Shown: positions 43,183 to 52,254 of the stretch, in pieces
Layout of the letters: the number at the start of each line of letters is the position of its first letter
How positions within the stretch are numbered: position 1 is the first letter of the stretch
Assembly: GCF_050268245.1 (NCBI RefSeq)
Contig: NZ_JBNNGK010000016.1
Coordinates: 1 to 64,000, forward strand
Length of the DNA stretch: 64,000 bases
Reading direction: 5' to 3'
From: JBNNGK01 sp050268245
GTDB lineage: Bacteria > Pseudomonadota > Gammaproteobacteria > Enterobacterales > Enterobacteriaceae
Made by a program: the position numbers and the translations under genes
The notes under the pieces: model-generated
What the model was told of the DNA's origin: nothing
Seen by the model: the letters and a program-made list of their open reading frames with translations, nothing else
Databases searched by the model: none

Positions 43183-45003
43183 ATGCTTAATGCTTGGCAT
43201 CAACCGGTTGCGCCTTTTGTAGTGAAAAAGGGGCAGTCTCTGGATATTACTCTGTGGCTACAGGGGGATGATTTACCCAAACAGGTTTTCCTTCGCGCTG
43301 AGCCGGATAATGAGGAATGGTTACTGGCGATGAAAGCGCGGCCGATTGACGGCAGATGGCGCTATCAGGCCAGCCTGACGCTGAATGAAGGTGAACCGAC
43401 ACGCCGCTATTGTTTCAAGTTAGTGTGGGACGATCGCCAACGGTGGTTTGGCCCGCTGGGCTGGTCGCTGATACCGCTGGGGCAATTGGCGCAGTTTGCC
43501 ATCGATGAACCCGATAACGGCCCAAGTTGGGTCGCGGATCAGGTATTTTATCAAATTTTCCCAGACCGTTTTGCCAGCAGCGGTGCGACATATCATGTAC
43601 AAAGTGGCGATTATCATCATCATGCCGCCGGCACCGCGGTCATTCGCCGCGACTGGACACATCCATTGGAGGATAATCATAGCGCGTCTACTTTTTACGG
43701 CGGCGATTTGGACGGTATCAGTCAAAAAATCCCCTACCTCAAGCAGCTTGGCATCACTGCGCTGTATTTGAATCCCATCTTCAGCGCGCCAAGCGTACAT
43801 AAGTATGATACCGAAGATTATTATCAGGTGGATCCTTGTTTTGGCGGTAATGACGCACTGCATCGATTGCGAGTAAGCACTCACAAAGCAGGTATGAAAT
43901 TGATATTGGATGGCGTGTTTAACCACACGGGGGATTCGCATCCGTGGTTTGACCGCCATCAACAGAGTGAAAATGGGGCTTGTCATCATCCCGATTCACC
44001 CTATCGCAATTGGTTTAATTTCTACCCCGATGGCACTGCACTGACCTGGAAAGGCAATGCCAGTTTGCCGAAGCTTAATTTTGCCGAGCCGCAGGTGGTA
44101 GAGGCTATTTATGCGGGTAAAGACAGCGTGGTGCGTCATTGGCTCAAGCCGCCGTATAGTATTGATGGATGGCGTTTGGATGTGGTGCATATGCTGGGTG
44201 AAAACGGCGGGGCAACGGGGAATCTGAAGCATTTAGCCGGCATTTATCAGGCCGCCCGAGACGTGAATCCTGATGCTTATTTACTGGGCGAACATTTTGG
44301 TGATGCGCGTCGCTGGCTGCATGCCGGCGTAGAAGATGCAGCGATGAACTACATGGGCTTTGCGTTGCCGCTGCGCGGTTTTTTGGCCGGAATCGACGTG
44401 GGAATGCAACCGATGAGCCTTGATGCGGCCGATACGGCCAACTGGATGGACAGTTATCGCGCCGGTTTATCACATCATCGGCAATTGATCCTGTTTAATC
44501 AGCTTGATAGCCATGATACGCCGCGCTTCCTGACTATGCTGAATGGAAATAAGCTCAGAATGCGTATGGCGGCAGTGTGGTTGATGAGTTGGATCGGTGT
44601 GCCGTGCCTTTATTATGGTGATGAAATCGGGTTAGACGGGGATAACGACCCATTCTGCCGTAAACCTTTTCCATGGGATGAAAGCCAATGGGATAGCGAG
44701 TTATTAAGCCTGTTCCAACGCATGGCGAACGTTCGCAAACAAAGTAAAGCGTTACGGCGCGGTGGTTGCCAAGTGTTGTACGCACAAGGTGAGACGTTAG
44801 TGTTTGTACGTACTTACCAGCAAGAACGGGTACTGGTAGCGCTGCAACGCGGCGGCAGTCACCCTGCGGTGCAGCTGCCTTATAGCCCGTTAGTCACACA
44901 GGGAGAATGGCAACGGCTGGAGGGGCAAGGAGAATTGGTAGCGCACGAAGGAGGCATTACGCTGAGTTTGCACGAAGAGTCAGTGACGTTGTGGCATCAG
45001 TGA
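43183..45003 (+). CDS. malZ: Maltodextrin glucosidase MalZ
   Basis: 606-residue cytosolic GH13 enzyme that releases glucose from the reducing end of maltodextrins. An N-terminal beta-rich domain (about residues 1-120) precedes the barrel: FYQIFPDRF, FYGGDLDGISQKIPYLKQLGITALYLNPIF, the nucleophile Asp in DGWRLDVVHM, the acid/base Glu in LLGEHFGD and LDSHDTPRFLTML. The start at 43183 has CAGGAGA upstream. In E. coli malZ is MalT-regulated; the upstream DNA has a C-run whose complement resembles MalT boxes only loosely. Confidence 0.94.
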   Translation: MLNAWHQPVAPFVVKKGQSLDITLWLQGDDLPKQVFLRAEPDNEEWLLAMKARPIDGRWRYQASLTLNEGEPTRRYCFKLVWDDRQRWFGPLGWSLIPLGQLAQFAIDEPDNGPSWVADQVFYQIFPDRFASSGATYHVQSGDYHHHAAGTAVIRRDWTHPLEDNHSASTFYGGDLDGISQKIPYLKQLGITALYLNPIFSAPSVHKYDTEDYYQVDPCFGGNDALHRLRVSTHKAGMKLILDGVFNHTGDSHPWFDRHQQSENGACHHPDSPYRNWFNFYPDGTALTWKGNASLPKLNFAEPQVVEAIYAGKDSVVRHWLKPPYSIDGWRLDVVHMLGENGGATGNLKHLAGIYQAARDVNPDAYLLGEHFGDARRWLHAGVEDAAMNYMGFALPLRGFLAGIDVGMQPMSLDAADTANWMDSYRAGLSHHRQLILFNQLDSHDTPRFLTMLNGNKLRMRMAAVWLMSWIGVPCLYYGDEIGLDGDNDPFCRKPFPWDESQWDSELLSLFQRMANVRKQSKALRRGGCQVLYAQGETLVFVRTYQQERVLVALQRGGSHPAVQLPYSPLVTQGEWQRLEGQGELVAHEGGITLSLHEESVTLWHQ

Positions 45004-45009
45004 GTGCAT

Positions 45010-45049
45010 CGCCGTTAGCGGGCTGTGTGAGTATTGCCCGCTAACGGCG
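45010..45049. repeat. 14-bp perfect inverted repeat after malZ
   Basis: Arms CGCCGTTAGCGGGC (45010-45023) and GCCCGCTAACGGCG (45036-45049) with a 12-nt loop. There is no T-run on either side, so it is not a typical intrinsic terminator; it may protect 3' ends or be a repeat element. The core GCTAACGGC recurs in a hairpin at 46244-46264. Confidence 0.75.
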
Positions 45050-45068
45050 CATTCGAGCGTATTGTCGG

Positions 45069-46079
45069 TTATCTTTGACGGTGCGCAGTCAGCCGTTCCG
45101 GTGTTTCTAATGCCATACACAGCGTTCTTAACATCATTCTGTCAGGGCGTAAGAAATCCTGATAATAATCATAATTATTTTGCATTATGGCATGACGATA
45201 CTCATCATCCTTAATTAATGCATCGACGCTGGCTATCAAACTTTGTCGATCATGATAATTCAGATAATTTTTACCGATAGAAAAATCACCGGGGATAATA
45301 TAATTTAACGTCTCTGAAACAATAGCGCGAGAAGCTGCAACATATTCACCAAATCGCCAGCCGATGGAGCCATGTAATCCCGTGGATGCGATGCAAATAT
45401 CATGGCTTTTTATTTTTTGAATAAAATTTTTCCGACTGGTGGTTGCGCTATCCAAAACATATTTTTTACCCAGGCGGCGTGTTAACGCCGTATCGCCTAA
45501 CCCGATGGTTGCCTGAGAACCGTAGTGTTCTGCCAAGGTATCTAAGGTCATTAAGCGACACGCGTTGATAGCATTGGCTTCCGCGGCAAACTCAGGATGG
45601 GAGCACTCTTGTGGATCCCATAAGCCGGTGATAAATAGAATTTTTGCTGGCGTGTTGATACGCGGTTTACACTCAAGATCGTAGTGTTTAATAACACCTT
45701 TGCCAAAAAGCCGCTTTATGCCATCACGTAATACTCGGCTATGTGAATAGTCAGGTGCAAGCTCATAAGCTAATCCTAACGGGAAAACTTTGGCATATTT
45801 ATTTTTTAGCCGTGCAGAGCAGCTGCGTTTAAAATAGAAATCGCACCATTCATGATCTTCTTCATGAAAGAAATTGCGATCAATATGATCGCCATCATCA
45901 CCGTCGTAAATGATCTTCTGGCCGTTTACGGTTAGTTTTAATACACCATTTCGTATATTATCTGAAAAATCAATGTTCTTTATTTTCACGAGCCCTTGGC
46001 GCTGCAATTGCAAAAGCCCATAAATATATTGATTGATATGTGTTCTTTTATTACTTCCGTGTAAAGATATCTGCATCAT
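45069..46079 (-). CDS. Putative glycosyltransferase (AT-rich, orphan)
   Basis: 336-residue protein with a composition clearly more AT-rich than its neighbours. The C-terminal third resembles the donor-binding part of glycosyltransferase family 1-like or CgeB-like proteins: HDICIASTGLHGSIGWRFGEYVAASRAIVSE, then a typical end (YLNYHDRQSLIASVDALIKDDEYRHAIMQNNYDYYQDFLRP). A central KILFITGLWDP segment may start the second Rossmann domain. The likely role is surface-sugar transfer, but the substrate is unknown and no polysaccharide genes are adjacent. The ribosome-binding site is poor. Composition and isolation between malZ and ggt suggest horizontal acquisition. Confidence 0.6.
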   Translation of the reverse strand: MMQISLHGSNKRTHINQYIYGLLQLQRQGLVKIKNIDFSDNIRNGVLKLTVNGQKIIYDGDDGDHIDRNFFHEEDHEWCDFYFKRSCSARLKNKYAKVFPLGLAYELAPDYSHSRVLRDGIKRLFGKGVIKHYDLECKPRINTPAKILFITGLWDPQECSHPEFAAEANAINACRLMTLDTLAEHYGSQATIGLGDTALTRRLGKKYVLDSATTSRKNFIQKIKSHDICIASTGLHGSIGWRFGEYVAASRAIVSETLNYIIPGDFSIGKNYLNYHDRQSLIASVDALIKDDEYRHAIMQNNYDYYQDFLRPDRMMLRTLCMALETPERLTAHRQR

Positions 46080-46243
46080 ATTTTAATTATTAGGATCTTC
46101 AAATAATGTGTTTGGCGCACGTCAAGGGCGGGTGCGAAAGCGTAACGGTTAGAGAGGGAGTTGGTCAATAGAGTGAGGATAAATAGCGGCCGTTAATGGC
46201 TCCCTCACCTTGATGTGGGCGGTGAGGAGGCCATGATACTTTT

Positions 46244-46264
46244 GCGCTAACGGCACGTTAGCGC
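46244..46264. repeat. Perfect 9-bp-arm hairpin between the glycosyltransferase-like gene and ggt
   Basis: GCGCTAACG-gca-CGTTAGCGC. It shares the core GCTAACGGC with the larger hairpin at 45010-45049 on the other side of the glycosyltransferase-like gene. A further CCTCACC/GGTGAGG inverted repeat lies just upstream (about 46203-46228). No T-run follows on the ggt strand. Confidence 0.7.
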
Positions 46265-46300
46265 TTAGGTGTTTAAAGACGCAATCAGCGATATGCCAAC

Positions 46301-48064
46301 TCAATAACCAACGGCAGAGCCCGCCGGGCGCCGGACGTCGTTAGCACCGTACAGATAGCCTTCGCGTACTTTCCCCGATACTGCGGAGTCATTGCCTGAG
46401 TTAGCGGGGGTGACGCTGGCTGCGCCCGGCAAGCCGACCAAAATCAGTTCAGCCGCTCCCCAAGGCGTTTGTTCCACCATTTTATATCCCATTTGTTGCA
46501 GGATCTTTAACGTATCGGCAGACACGCCACGCTGTTCGTAGTACACCTCATCCGGTAACCACTGATGGTGAATGCGGGGGGCATTGACCGCTTCCTGCGG
46601 CGCCATACCGTGATCGATCACATTCAACGCGGTTTGCAGCGTGATAGTGATGATGCGTGAGCCCCCGGGCGATCCTAATACCATGAAGGTTTTATTGTCC
46701 TTGGTCACCAATGTCGGGCTCATCGATGATAGTGGGCGCTTACCGGGGGCGATGGAGTTCGCTTTCCCTTGTACTAAACCATAGAGATTCTTCTCACCCA
46801 CTTTAACGGTGAAATCATCCATTTCGTCATTGAGGAAGAAACCGGTGCCCGGTGCAATCACCACTGCGCCAAATCGCCCGTTGACGGTATAGGTCGTAGA
46901 AACCGCGTTACCATCGTGATCGACAATCGAATAGTGGGTGGTTTCCGGTTTTTCATGGGGTTCCATGCCGGGCTGGACGTTGACTGAGGGTGTCGCTTTA
47001 CCAGGAACGATTTGCTTACGGATCTGTTCCGCGTAGCTTTTGCTGATTAAGCGGTCGATAGGGTTGTTGATGAATGCCGGATCGCCAAGATAAGTGTTGC
47101 GATCCATATACGCATGGCGCATGGCTTCGGTCATGGTATGGATGGCCGCCGCGGAATTGAAGCCCATACTTTTCAGATCGTAACCTTCGAGGATATTCAG
47201 CGTTTCACAAAGCGTCACACCGCCAGAGCTGGGCGGCGGGGACGACACAAATTTATAGCCACGGTAGCTACAGGTGATAGGCGGGGTTTCGGTTACCGTG
47301 TAGTGAGCAAAATCGGCCGCCGTTAAAATACCGCCGCCCTGTTTGGCTGCGGCCTCAACCGCCTGTGGGATTTTACCGTGGTAGAACGCGTCAGAACCCC
47401 CTTTAGCGATAGCCTCTAGGGTGTTGGCTAAGTCGCTTTGTATCAGACGATCGCCCGGTTGCAGTGCTGAGCCATCTTGGCGAAGGAAAATCTTGGCTAC
47501 CTCGGGATCTTGTTTGAAGCGCGCGACGGTGGTGTCGAGAATATCAGTATCGGCACGCGTTAACACGAAGCCATCCCGCGCCAGTTTGATTGCGGGTGCC
47601 ATCACTTGTTCGCGGCTCAGCTTCCCGTACTTTTTACGTGCGGTTTCCATGCCCAACACCGTTCCTGGCACACCGGCAGCTAGGTAGCCATACAAGCTGG
47701 CGTCTTTTTTTACCTCGCCGTCCGCATCCAAATACATATTGGCATTGGCTGCCGCCGGGGCGGTTTCACGGAAGTTGATGAATGTGTCTGTTCCATCGGC
47801 TAAATGAATGGTCATAAATCCGCCACCACCAATGTTGCCACAGCAGGGGTTGACCACCGCTTGCGCGTAGCCTACAGCGACTGCGGCATCGACGGCATTG
47901 CCGCCCATTTTTAGCATATCCACGCCAATTTGTGAGGCGAGATGCTGCGAGGTGACGACCATCCCCTTTTTTGCTTCTACCGCGGGGTTGGACGCCGCGT
48001 ACAGGCTGCTGCTGACCAGCAGTGCCGCCATCGTCAGGGGTTTACTCCATTTCTGTAAAAACAT
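46301..48064 (-). CDS. ggt: Gamma-glutamyltransferase
   Basis: 587-residue periplasmic enzyme that removes the gamma-glutamyl group from glutathione and similar compounds. It has a signal peptide (cleavage about LYA-AS), the large-subunit block MVVTSQHLASQIGVDMLKMGGNAVDAAVAVGYA, the autoprocessing site before Thr375 (TTHYSIVD; this Thr becomes the nucleophile of the small subunit), and the oxyanion-region PLSSMSPTLV and GSPGGSRIITI. Enterobacterial Ggt allows use of external glutathione as a cysteine and glycine source. It precedes nothing obvious and is probably monocistronic. Confidence 0.93.
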   Translation of the reverse strand: MFLQKWSKPLTMAALLVSSSLYAASNPAVEAKKGMVVTSQHLASQIGVDMLKMGGNAVDAAVAVGYAQAVVNPCCGNIGGGGFMTIHLADGTDTFINFRETAPAAANANMYLDADGEVKKDASLYGYLAAGVPGTVLGMETARKKYGKLSREQVMAPAIKLARDGFVLTRADTDILDTTVARFKQDPEVAKIFLRQDGSALQPGDRLIQSDLANTLEAIAKGGSDAFYHGKIPQAVEAAAKQGGGILTAADFAHYTVTETPPITCSYRGYKFVSSPPPSSGGVTLCETLNILEGYDLKSMGFNSAAAIHTMTEAMRHAYMDRNTYLGDPAFINNPIDRLISKSYAEQIRKQIVPGKATPSVNVQPGMEPHEKPETTHYSIVDHDGNAVSTTYTVNGRFGAVVIAPGTGFFLNDEMDDFTVKVGEKNLYGLVQGKANSIAPGKRPLSSMSPTLVTKDNKTFMVLGSPGGSRIITITLQTALNVIDHGMAPQEAVNAPRIHHQWLPDEVYYEQRGVSADTLKILQQMGYKMVEQTPWGAAELILVGLPGAASVTPANSGNDSAVSGKVREGYLYGANDVRRPAGSAVGY

Positions 48065-48250
48065 AGTTCTTCCTATCCTGTCAGTTTTTTATTGTGATTA
48101 CAGGCTTGCTTGCAAAGAGCAGGCCAGCGATTACAGCGTAGTGCTACAGGGGCATTTATGCAGAAAATTGACGGCGGAATGTGGGCAGAGACGCGGAATT
48201 TTTTTCAGTTTTGAGGCGAAGAAAGGGCAGGATGCACTGAAAAAGAGCAT

Positions 48251-48281
48251 AAAAAAACCGGCCAGCGGATGCTGACCGGTT
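48251..48281 (-). terminator. Rho-independent terminator of the peroxiredoxin gene
   Basis: On the minus strand AACCGGTCAGC / GCTGGCCGGTT with a 4-nt loop and one mismatch, followed by seven T. It lies 20 bp after the peroxiredoxin stop codon. Confidence 0.88.
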
Positions 48282-48300
48282 GGGCGTTAAGCGGCGTTAA

Positions 48301-48903
48301 TTACAGCTTAGACGCGTTTTCAGACAGGTATTTAGCGACGCCGTCTGGGGATGCACCCATACCCGCTTTGCCTTTTTCCCACTGTGCAGGGCAAACTTCG
48401 CCGTGCTCTTCGTGGAATTGCAGAGCGTCAACGGTACGGATCATTTCGTCGATGTTACGGCCGATTGGCAGATCGTTAACGATCTGCGAACGTACGATGC
48501 CGTCTTTGTCGATCAGGAAAGAACCACGCAGTGCGACACCGGCTTCAGGGTGTTCAATGCCGTAAGCTTTCTGGATTTCACGCTTAACGTCAGCAACCAT
48601 CGCGTATTTCACTTCGCCGATGCCGCCATTGTCGACAGGGGTTTTACGCCATGCGTTGTGAACGAATTCTGAGTCGAAGGAAACGCCAACAACTTCAACG
48701 CCACGTTTTTGGAATTCTTCATAACGGTGATCGAACGCGATCAGCTCAGAAGGACAAACGAAAGTGAAGTCCATCGGCCAGAAGAACAGCACGGCTGGTT
48801 TGCCGTTCAGGTGTTTTTTCAGGTTGAAGTTTTCAACGATTTCGCCATTGCCGAGTACGGCAGCAGCGGTGAAGTCAGGGGCTTGACGAGTTACCAGGAC
48901 CAT
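48301..48903 (-). CDS. tsaA: 2-Cys peroxiredoxin (AhpC/TsaA type)
   Basis: 200-residue typical 2-Cys peroxiredoxin that reduces hydrogen peroxide and organic peroxides. The peroxidatic Cys50 lies in FTFVCPSELIAF and the resolving Cys171 in GEVCPAQW. It is closer to thioredoxin-dependent TsaA-type proteins (about 200 residues) than to E. coli AhpC (187 residues), and no ahpF reductase gene is adjacent, so thioredoxin is the probable electron donor. The gene has its own promoter (-10 TATACT), an OxyR-like site upstream and its own terminator. Confidence 0.9.
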   Translation of the reverse strand: MVLVTRQAPDFTAAAVLGNGEIVENFNLKKHLNGKPAVLFFWPMDFTFVCPSELIAFDHRYEEFQKRGVEVVGVSFDSEFVHNAWRKTPVDNGGIGEVKYAMVADVKREIQKAYGIEHPEAGVALRGSFLIDKDGIVRSQIVNDLPIGRNIDEMIRTVDALQFHEEHGEVCPAQWEKGKAGMGASPDGVAKYLSENASKL

Positions 48904-48956
48904 AATTACTCCTGTAATTGTTGTTAAGGTAAGGGTTTGTGTAAAAATCTTGAGCC

Positions 48957-48985
48957 AGTATAGGGGTCATGACTCGGTGAATAAA
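48957..48985 (-). promoter_or_regulatory. Probable promoter of the peroxiredoxin gene
   Basis: On the minus strand TTTATT (48985-48980), a 17-bp spacer and TATACT (48962-48957). The -10 is strong and the -35 weak, the usual pattern for an activator-dependent promoter. The leader would be about 45 nt. Confidence 0.6.
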
Positions 48986-49007
48986 GGGTGTAACACCAAT
49001 CAATGAG

Positions 49008-49044
49008 ATAGCTTTTACCTATCAAAATCATTGGTTAAATGTAG
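49008..49044. promoter_or_regulatory. OxyR-binding-site-like motif
   Basis: The first half ATAGCTTTTACCTAT (49008-49022) fits the OxyR half-site ATAG-n-T-nnn-A-n-CTAT exactly. After the required 7-bp spacer the second half ATTGGTTAAATGTAG (49030-49044) keeps most fixed positions. It lies just upstream of the peroxiredoxin promoter, where OxyR would activate it during peroxide stress. Confidence 0.7.
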
Positions 49045-49258
49045 CAAGCTTTAAAAATAACCTTTTCACAAAAAAGGGCAAGTACTAAAAAATTGATCGG
49101 GGCTGAAGACAACAATACCCGCCGGCTTAACACAGCAGATTGTGTGTTTCGGGTGTATGTATTAAGGCATCTCAGTGCGCGACAGCGACCCCAGTACACT
49201 CTTCTTAATACGTGCGCTTGTCAACCTTATCGAATGCATGTTGCTCGGCCGTCAGGCG

Positions 49259-49840
49259 TCACAAGGTTTGGGCTCGCGCCTGTTGCATCATCTGCGGGTA
49301 AAACTGCCAAAATTGTGTTTCAAGTTGATGATAATGATGTTCAACGTCGTAAAACGATCCGGCCAGCGCACTCAGCCGCGGGCGGCGGCTGGCCATACCG
49401 GCTAATACATCGGCAATGAACGGCAGCTCAGCATAGCGCTCCAGCCAGCGTTCCGGCCACAAATAGTGATTCATGCGTTGAAAACGCGCCGGCGTGAGTG
49501 CCAAATGCGGCACAATCTGGCTACGTGCCTCCTGAGTGAAACTTTCCAGGCTGAGTGATGGCTCAATCTTTTGCCAATGTCGTGCCAAAAAATGATCCCA
49601 GACGACATCAAGCGTAATCGGTGCCACGCGGCGATGTTCGTCGTTAAAGAAGTCACGACAGGCTTTAACCTGCGGCAAGGCGTCGGTCAGCACATCGATG
49701 CGGCGATGCAGCATAATGCCCGCCGCGACGTCTGGGGTATAGTCGGCAGTGGGATTACCGCGTACGAAGTCGGCCAACAGATTGCCCAATAACGAGCTCT
49801 CCGCCAAGTGTGCTAAATGGAGGTGTGCGAGAAAATTCAT
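49259..49840 (-). CDS. acpH: ACP phosphodiesterase AcpH
   Basis: 193-residue HD-type hydrolase (E. coli YajB) that removes the 4'-phosphopantetheine group from acyl carrier protein. It matches E. coli AcpH in length and in blocks such as MNFLAHLHLAHLAESSLLGNLLADFVRG, AAGIMLHRRIDVLTD, DVVWDHFLARHW and MNHYLWPERWL. It is divergent from queA, as in E. coli. The ribosome-binding site is weak. Confidence 0.92.
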   Translation of the reverse strand: MNFLAHLHLAHLAESSLLGNLLADFVRGNPTADYTPDVAAGIMLHRRIDVLTDALPQVKACRDFFNDEHRRVAPITLDVVWDHFLARHWQKIEPSLSLESFTQEARSQIVPHLALTPARFQRMNHYLWPERWLERYAELPFIADVLAGMASRRPRLSALAGSFYDVEHHYHQLETQFWQFYPQMMQQARAQTL

Positions 49841-49954
49841 CTAAGAACTATACCCGAATTACGGCTGAACCGGGTAAATGCTGCTTATATTCTTGCTGCG
49901 GACTGCCTGCGGCTTTAGACTAGGCCGCCTGTTTTTTAACTGAAGTGATTATTC

Positions 49955-51025
49955 ATGCGCGTCGCCGATTTTTCTTTTGAGCTTCCCGAGTCTTTGATTG
50001 CCCGTTATCCACAACCTCAACGCAGCGGTTGCCGCTTGTTGCAACTGGATGGGCCGACGGGGGAATTGACGCACAGCGTATTCACCGATCTGCTGGATAA
50101 GCTCGAAGCCGGCGATCTGTTGGTGTTCAATAACACGCGCGTGATCCCCGCCCGCCTGTTTGGCCGTAAGGCCAGCGGTGGCAAAATTGAAGTGTTGGTC
50201 GAACGTGTGCTCGACGATCACCGCGTATTGGCGCACGTGCGCGCCTCTAAAGCCCCGAAACCCGGCGCCGCGCTGCTGCTGGGGGATGATGAGAGCATTG
50301 CCGCGACAATGGTGGCGCGCCACGACACGCTGTTCGAACTGCGCTTCGACGATTCACGTGATGTGTTCACCATCCTGAATGCGGTAGGGCATATGCCATT
50401 ACCGCCTTATATCGATCGCCCGGATGAAGATGCCGACCGTGAGCTGTATCAAACGGTCTACAGTCAGAAACCTGGCGCGGTTGCGGCACCCACCGCCGGT
50501 TTGCATTTCGACGAACCGCTGCTGGCGGCGCTGCGCGAGAAAGGTGTCGAGATGGCGTTCGTGACCTTGCACGTGGGCGCCGGTACCTTCCAGCCTGTGC
50601 GGGTAGACACCATTGAAGATCATGTCATGCACGCCGAGTATGCCGAAGTCCCCCCAGAGGTGGTTGACGCGGTTCTGGCTTGTAAAGCGCGTGGCAAGCG
50701 TGTCGTGGCCGTGGGGACCACCTCCGTTCGCTCACTGGAAAGTGCCGCTAAGGCCAGCCAGAATGCGCCGATCGCGCCGTTCTTCGATGATACCAGCATC
50801 TTTATTTATCCTGGCTATCGCTATCAGATCGTTGATGCACTGATTACCAATTTCCACCTGCCAGAATCGACGTTGATCATGTTGGTTTCGGCGTTTGCGG
50901 GTTATAAAAACACCATGCATGCTTATCAGCAGGCGGTGGCCGAGCAATACCGTTTCTTTAGCTATGGTGACGCGATGTTCATCAGCCGTAATCCGCAGGC
51001 AGAACACGAAGCCGTTGGCGAATAA
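49955..51025 (+). CDS. queA: tRNA preQ1(34) S-adenosylmethionine ribosyltransferase-isomerase QueA
   Basis: 356-residue enzyme that adds the ribosyl part of SAM to preQ1 in tRNA, making epoxyqueuosine. Characteristic segments are MRVADFSFELPESLIARYPQ, GDLLVFNNTRVIPARLFG, YQTVYSQKPGAVAAPTAGLHF and LHVGAGTFQPVR. It is the first gene of the queA-tgt-yajC-secD-secF cluster and works directly after Tgt in queuosine synthesis. No strong ribosome-binding site is visible. Confidence 0.95.
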   Translation: MRVADFSFELPESLIARYPQPQRSGCRLLQLDGPTGELTHSVFTDLLDKLEAGDLLVFNNTRVIPARLFGRKASGGKIEVLVERVLDDHRVLAHVRASKAPKPGAALLLGDDESIAATMVARHDTLFELRFDDSRDVFTILNAVGHMPLPPYIDRPDEDADRELYQTVYSQKPGAVAAPTAGLHFDEPLLAALREKGVEMAFVTLHVGAGTFQPVRVDTIEDHVMHAEYAEVPPEVVDAVLACKARGKRVVAVGTTSVRSLESAAKASQNAPIAPFFDDTSIFIYPGYRYQIVDALITNFHLPESTLIMLVSAFAGYKNTMHAYQQAVAEQYRFFSYGDAMFISRNPQAEHEAVGE

Positions 51026-51096
51026 ATTCTCGGGCTGCACAACGCTGCGGCCCTGTTTTAATGACATCAGACTGTTTCTCTGATGCTGGAGGCAAT

Positions 51097-52221
51097 GTGA
51101 AGTACGAATTACAGACAACCGATGGTCGCGCCCGCCGTGGCCGGCTGGTCTTTGAGCGTGGCGTGGTGGAAACGCCAGCCTTTATGCCGGTCGGTACTTA
51201 CGGCACGGTAAAAGGCATGACGCCGGAAGAAGTCAAAGAGACTGGCGCACAGATTCTGTTGGGCAACACGTTCCACCTATGGCTGCGGCCGGGGCAGGAA
51301 ATCATGAAGCTGCATGGCGATCTGCACGATTTCATGCACTGGCATGGCCCGATCTTGACCGATTCAGGTGGTTTCCAGGTGTTTAGCCTAGGGGCAATGC
51401 GTAAGATCAAAGAGGAAGGTGTTTACTTCCGCAACCCGATCAACGGCGACAAAGTGTTCCTCAGCCCGGAAAAGTCGATGGAAATCCAATATGACCTGGG
51501 TTCCGATATCGTCATGATTTTTGATGAGTGCACGCCCTATCCGGCAGACTGGGACTACGCGAAGCGTTCCATGGAAATGTCGTTACGTTGGGCGCAGCGT
51601 AGCCGCGCGCGTTTTGACGAACTGAATAATAAAAATGCGTTGTTCGGTATTATTCAGGGCGGTGTTTACGAAGATTTACGTGATGTTTCAGTAAAAGGGC
51701 TGGTGGATATTGGCTTTGATGGTTACGCTGTGGGCGGCTTGGCGGTCGGCGAGCCAAAAGAGGATATGCATCGCATTCTCGAACATGTTTGCCCGCAAAT
51801 TCCGGAAGATAAGCCTCGCTATCTAATGGGCGTGGGTAAACCAGAAGATTTGGTGGAAGGTGTGCGTCGTGGTATCGATATGTTCGATTGCGTGATGCCA
51901 ACGCGTAATGCCCGTAACGGCCATCTGTTCGTGACTGACGGGGTGGTAAAAATTCGTAATGCCAAGCATAAAGATGATACATCTCCGTTGGATAACGAAT
52001 GTGATTGCTACACCTGTCGCAATTATAGCCGCGCCTACTTGCATCATCTCGACCGTTGCAACGAAATACTCGGTGCCCGCTTGAATACGATTCATAACCT
52101 GCGCTATTACCAACGTTTGATGGAAGGTTTACGCCAGGCTATTGAAGAGGGTAAATTAGAGACGTTTGTTGCGGACTTCTATGGGCGAATTGGTAAGCCG
52201 GTTCCGCCTTTAACTGTTTGA
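51097..52221 (+). CDS. tgt: tRNA-guanine transglycosylase Tgt
   Basis: 374-residue zinc enzyme that swaps guanine-34 for preQ1 in tRNAs with GUN anticodons. The nucleophile and specificity region (LTDSGGFQVFSL), DIVMIFDECTPYPADW, GLAVGEPK and the zinc motif CDCYTCRNYSRAYLHHL are intact. The GTG at 51097 with GGAGG just upstream gives the E. coli-type start MKYELQTTDGRARRG; an ATG at 51061 is in frame but less likely. Confidence 0.95.
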   Translation: MKYELQTTDGRARRGRLVFERGVVETPAFMPVGTYGTVKGMTPEEVKETGAQILLGNTFHLWLRPGQEIMKLHGDLHDFMHWHGPILTDSGGFQVFSLGAMRKIKEEGVYFRNPINGDKVFLSPEKSMEIQYDLGSDIVMIFDECTPYPADWDYAKRSMEMSLRWAQRSRARFDELNNKNALFGIIQGGVYEDLRDVSVKGLVDIGFDGYAVGGLAVGEPKEDMHRILEHVCPQIPEDKPRYLMGVGKPEDLVEGVRRGIDMFDCVMPTRNARNGHLFVTDGVVKIRNAKHKDDTSPLDNECDCYTCRNYSRAYLHHLDRCNEILGARLNTIHNLRYYQRLMEGLRQAIEEGKLETFVADFYGRIGKPVPPLTV

Positions 52222-52254
52222 ACTAACAATTAATAACTTAATGAGGGAATTTCA

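Larger units (their letters stand above)
48904..49258. other. Intergenic region between peroxiredoxin gene and acpH
   Basis: 355 bp without a gene. The left part holds the peroxiredoxin promoter (48957-48985) and the OxyR-like site (49008-49044). Open frames in the right part (from 49093) run into acpH on the opposite strand and look spurious. Confidence 0.6.

Noticed and set aside
43420..43989. 189-residue minus-strand frame inside malZ
   Set aside because: Antisense shadow of the GH13 domain.
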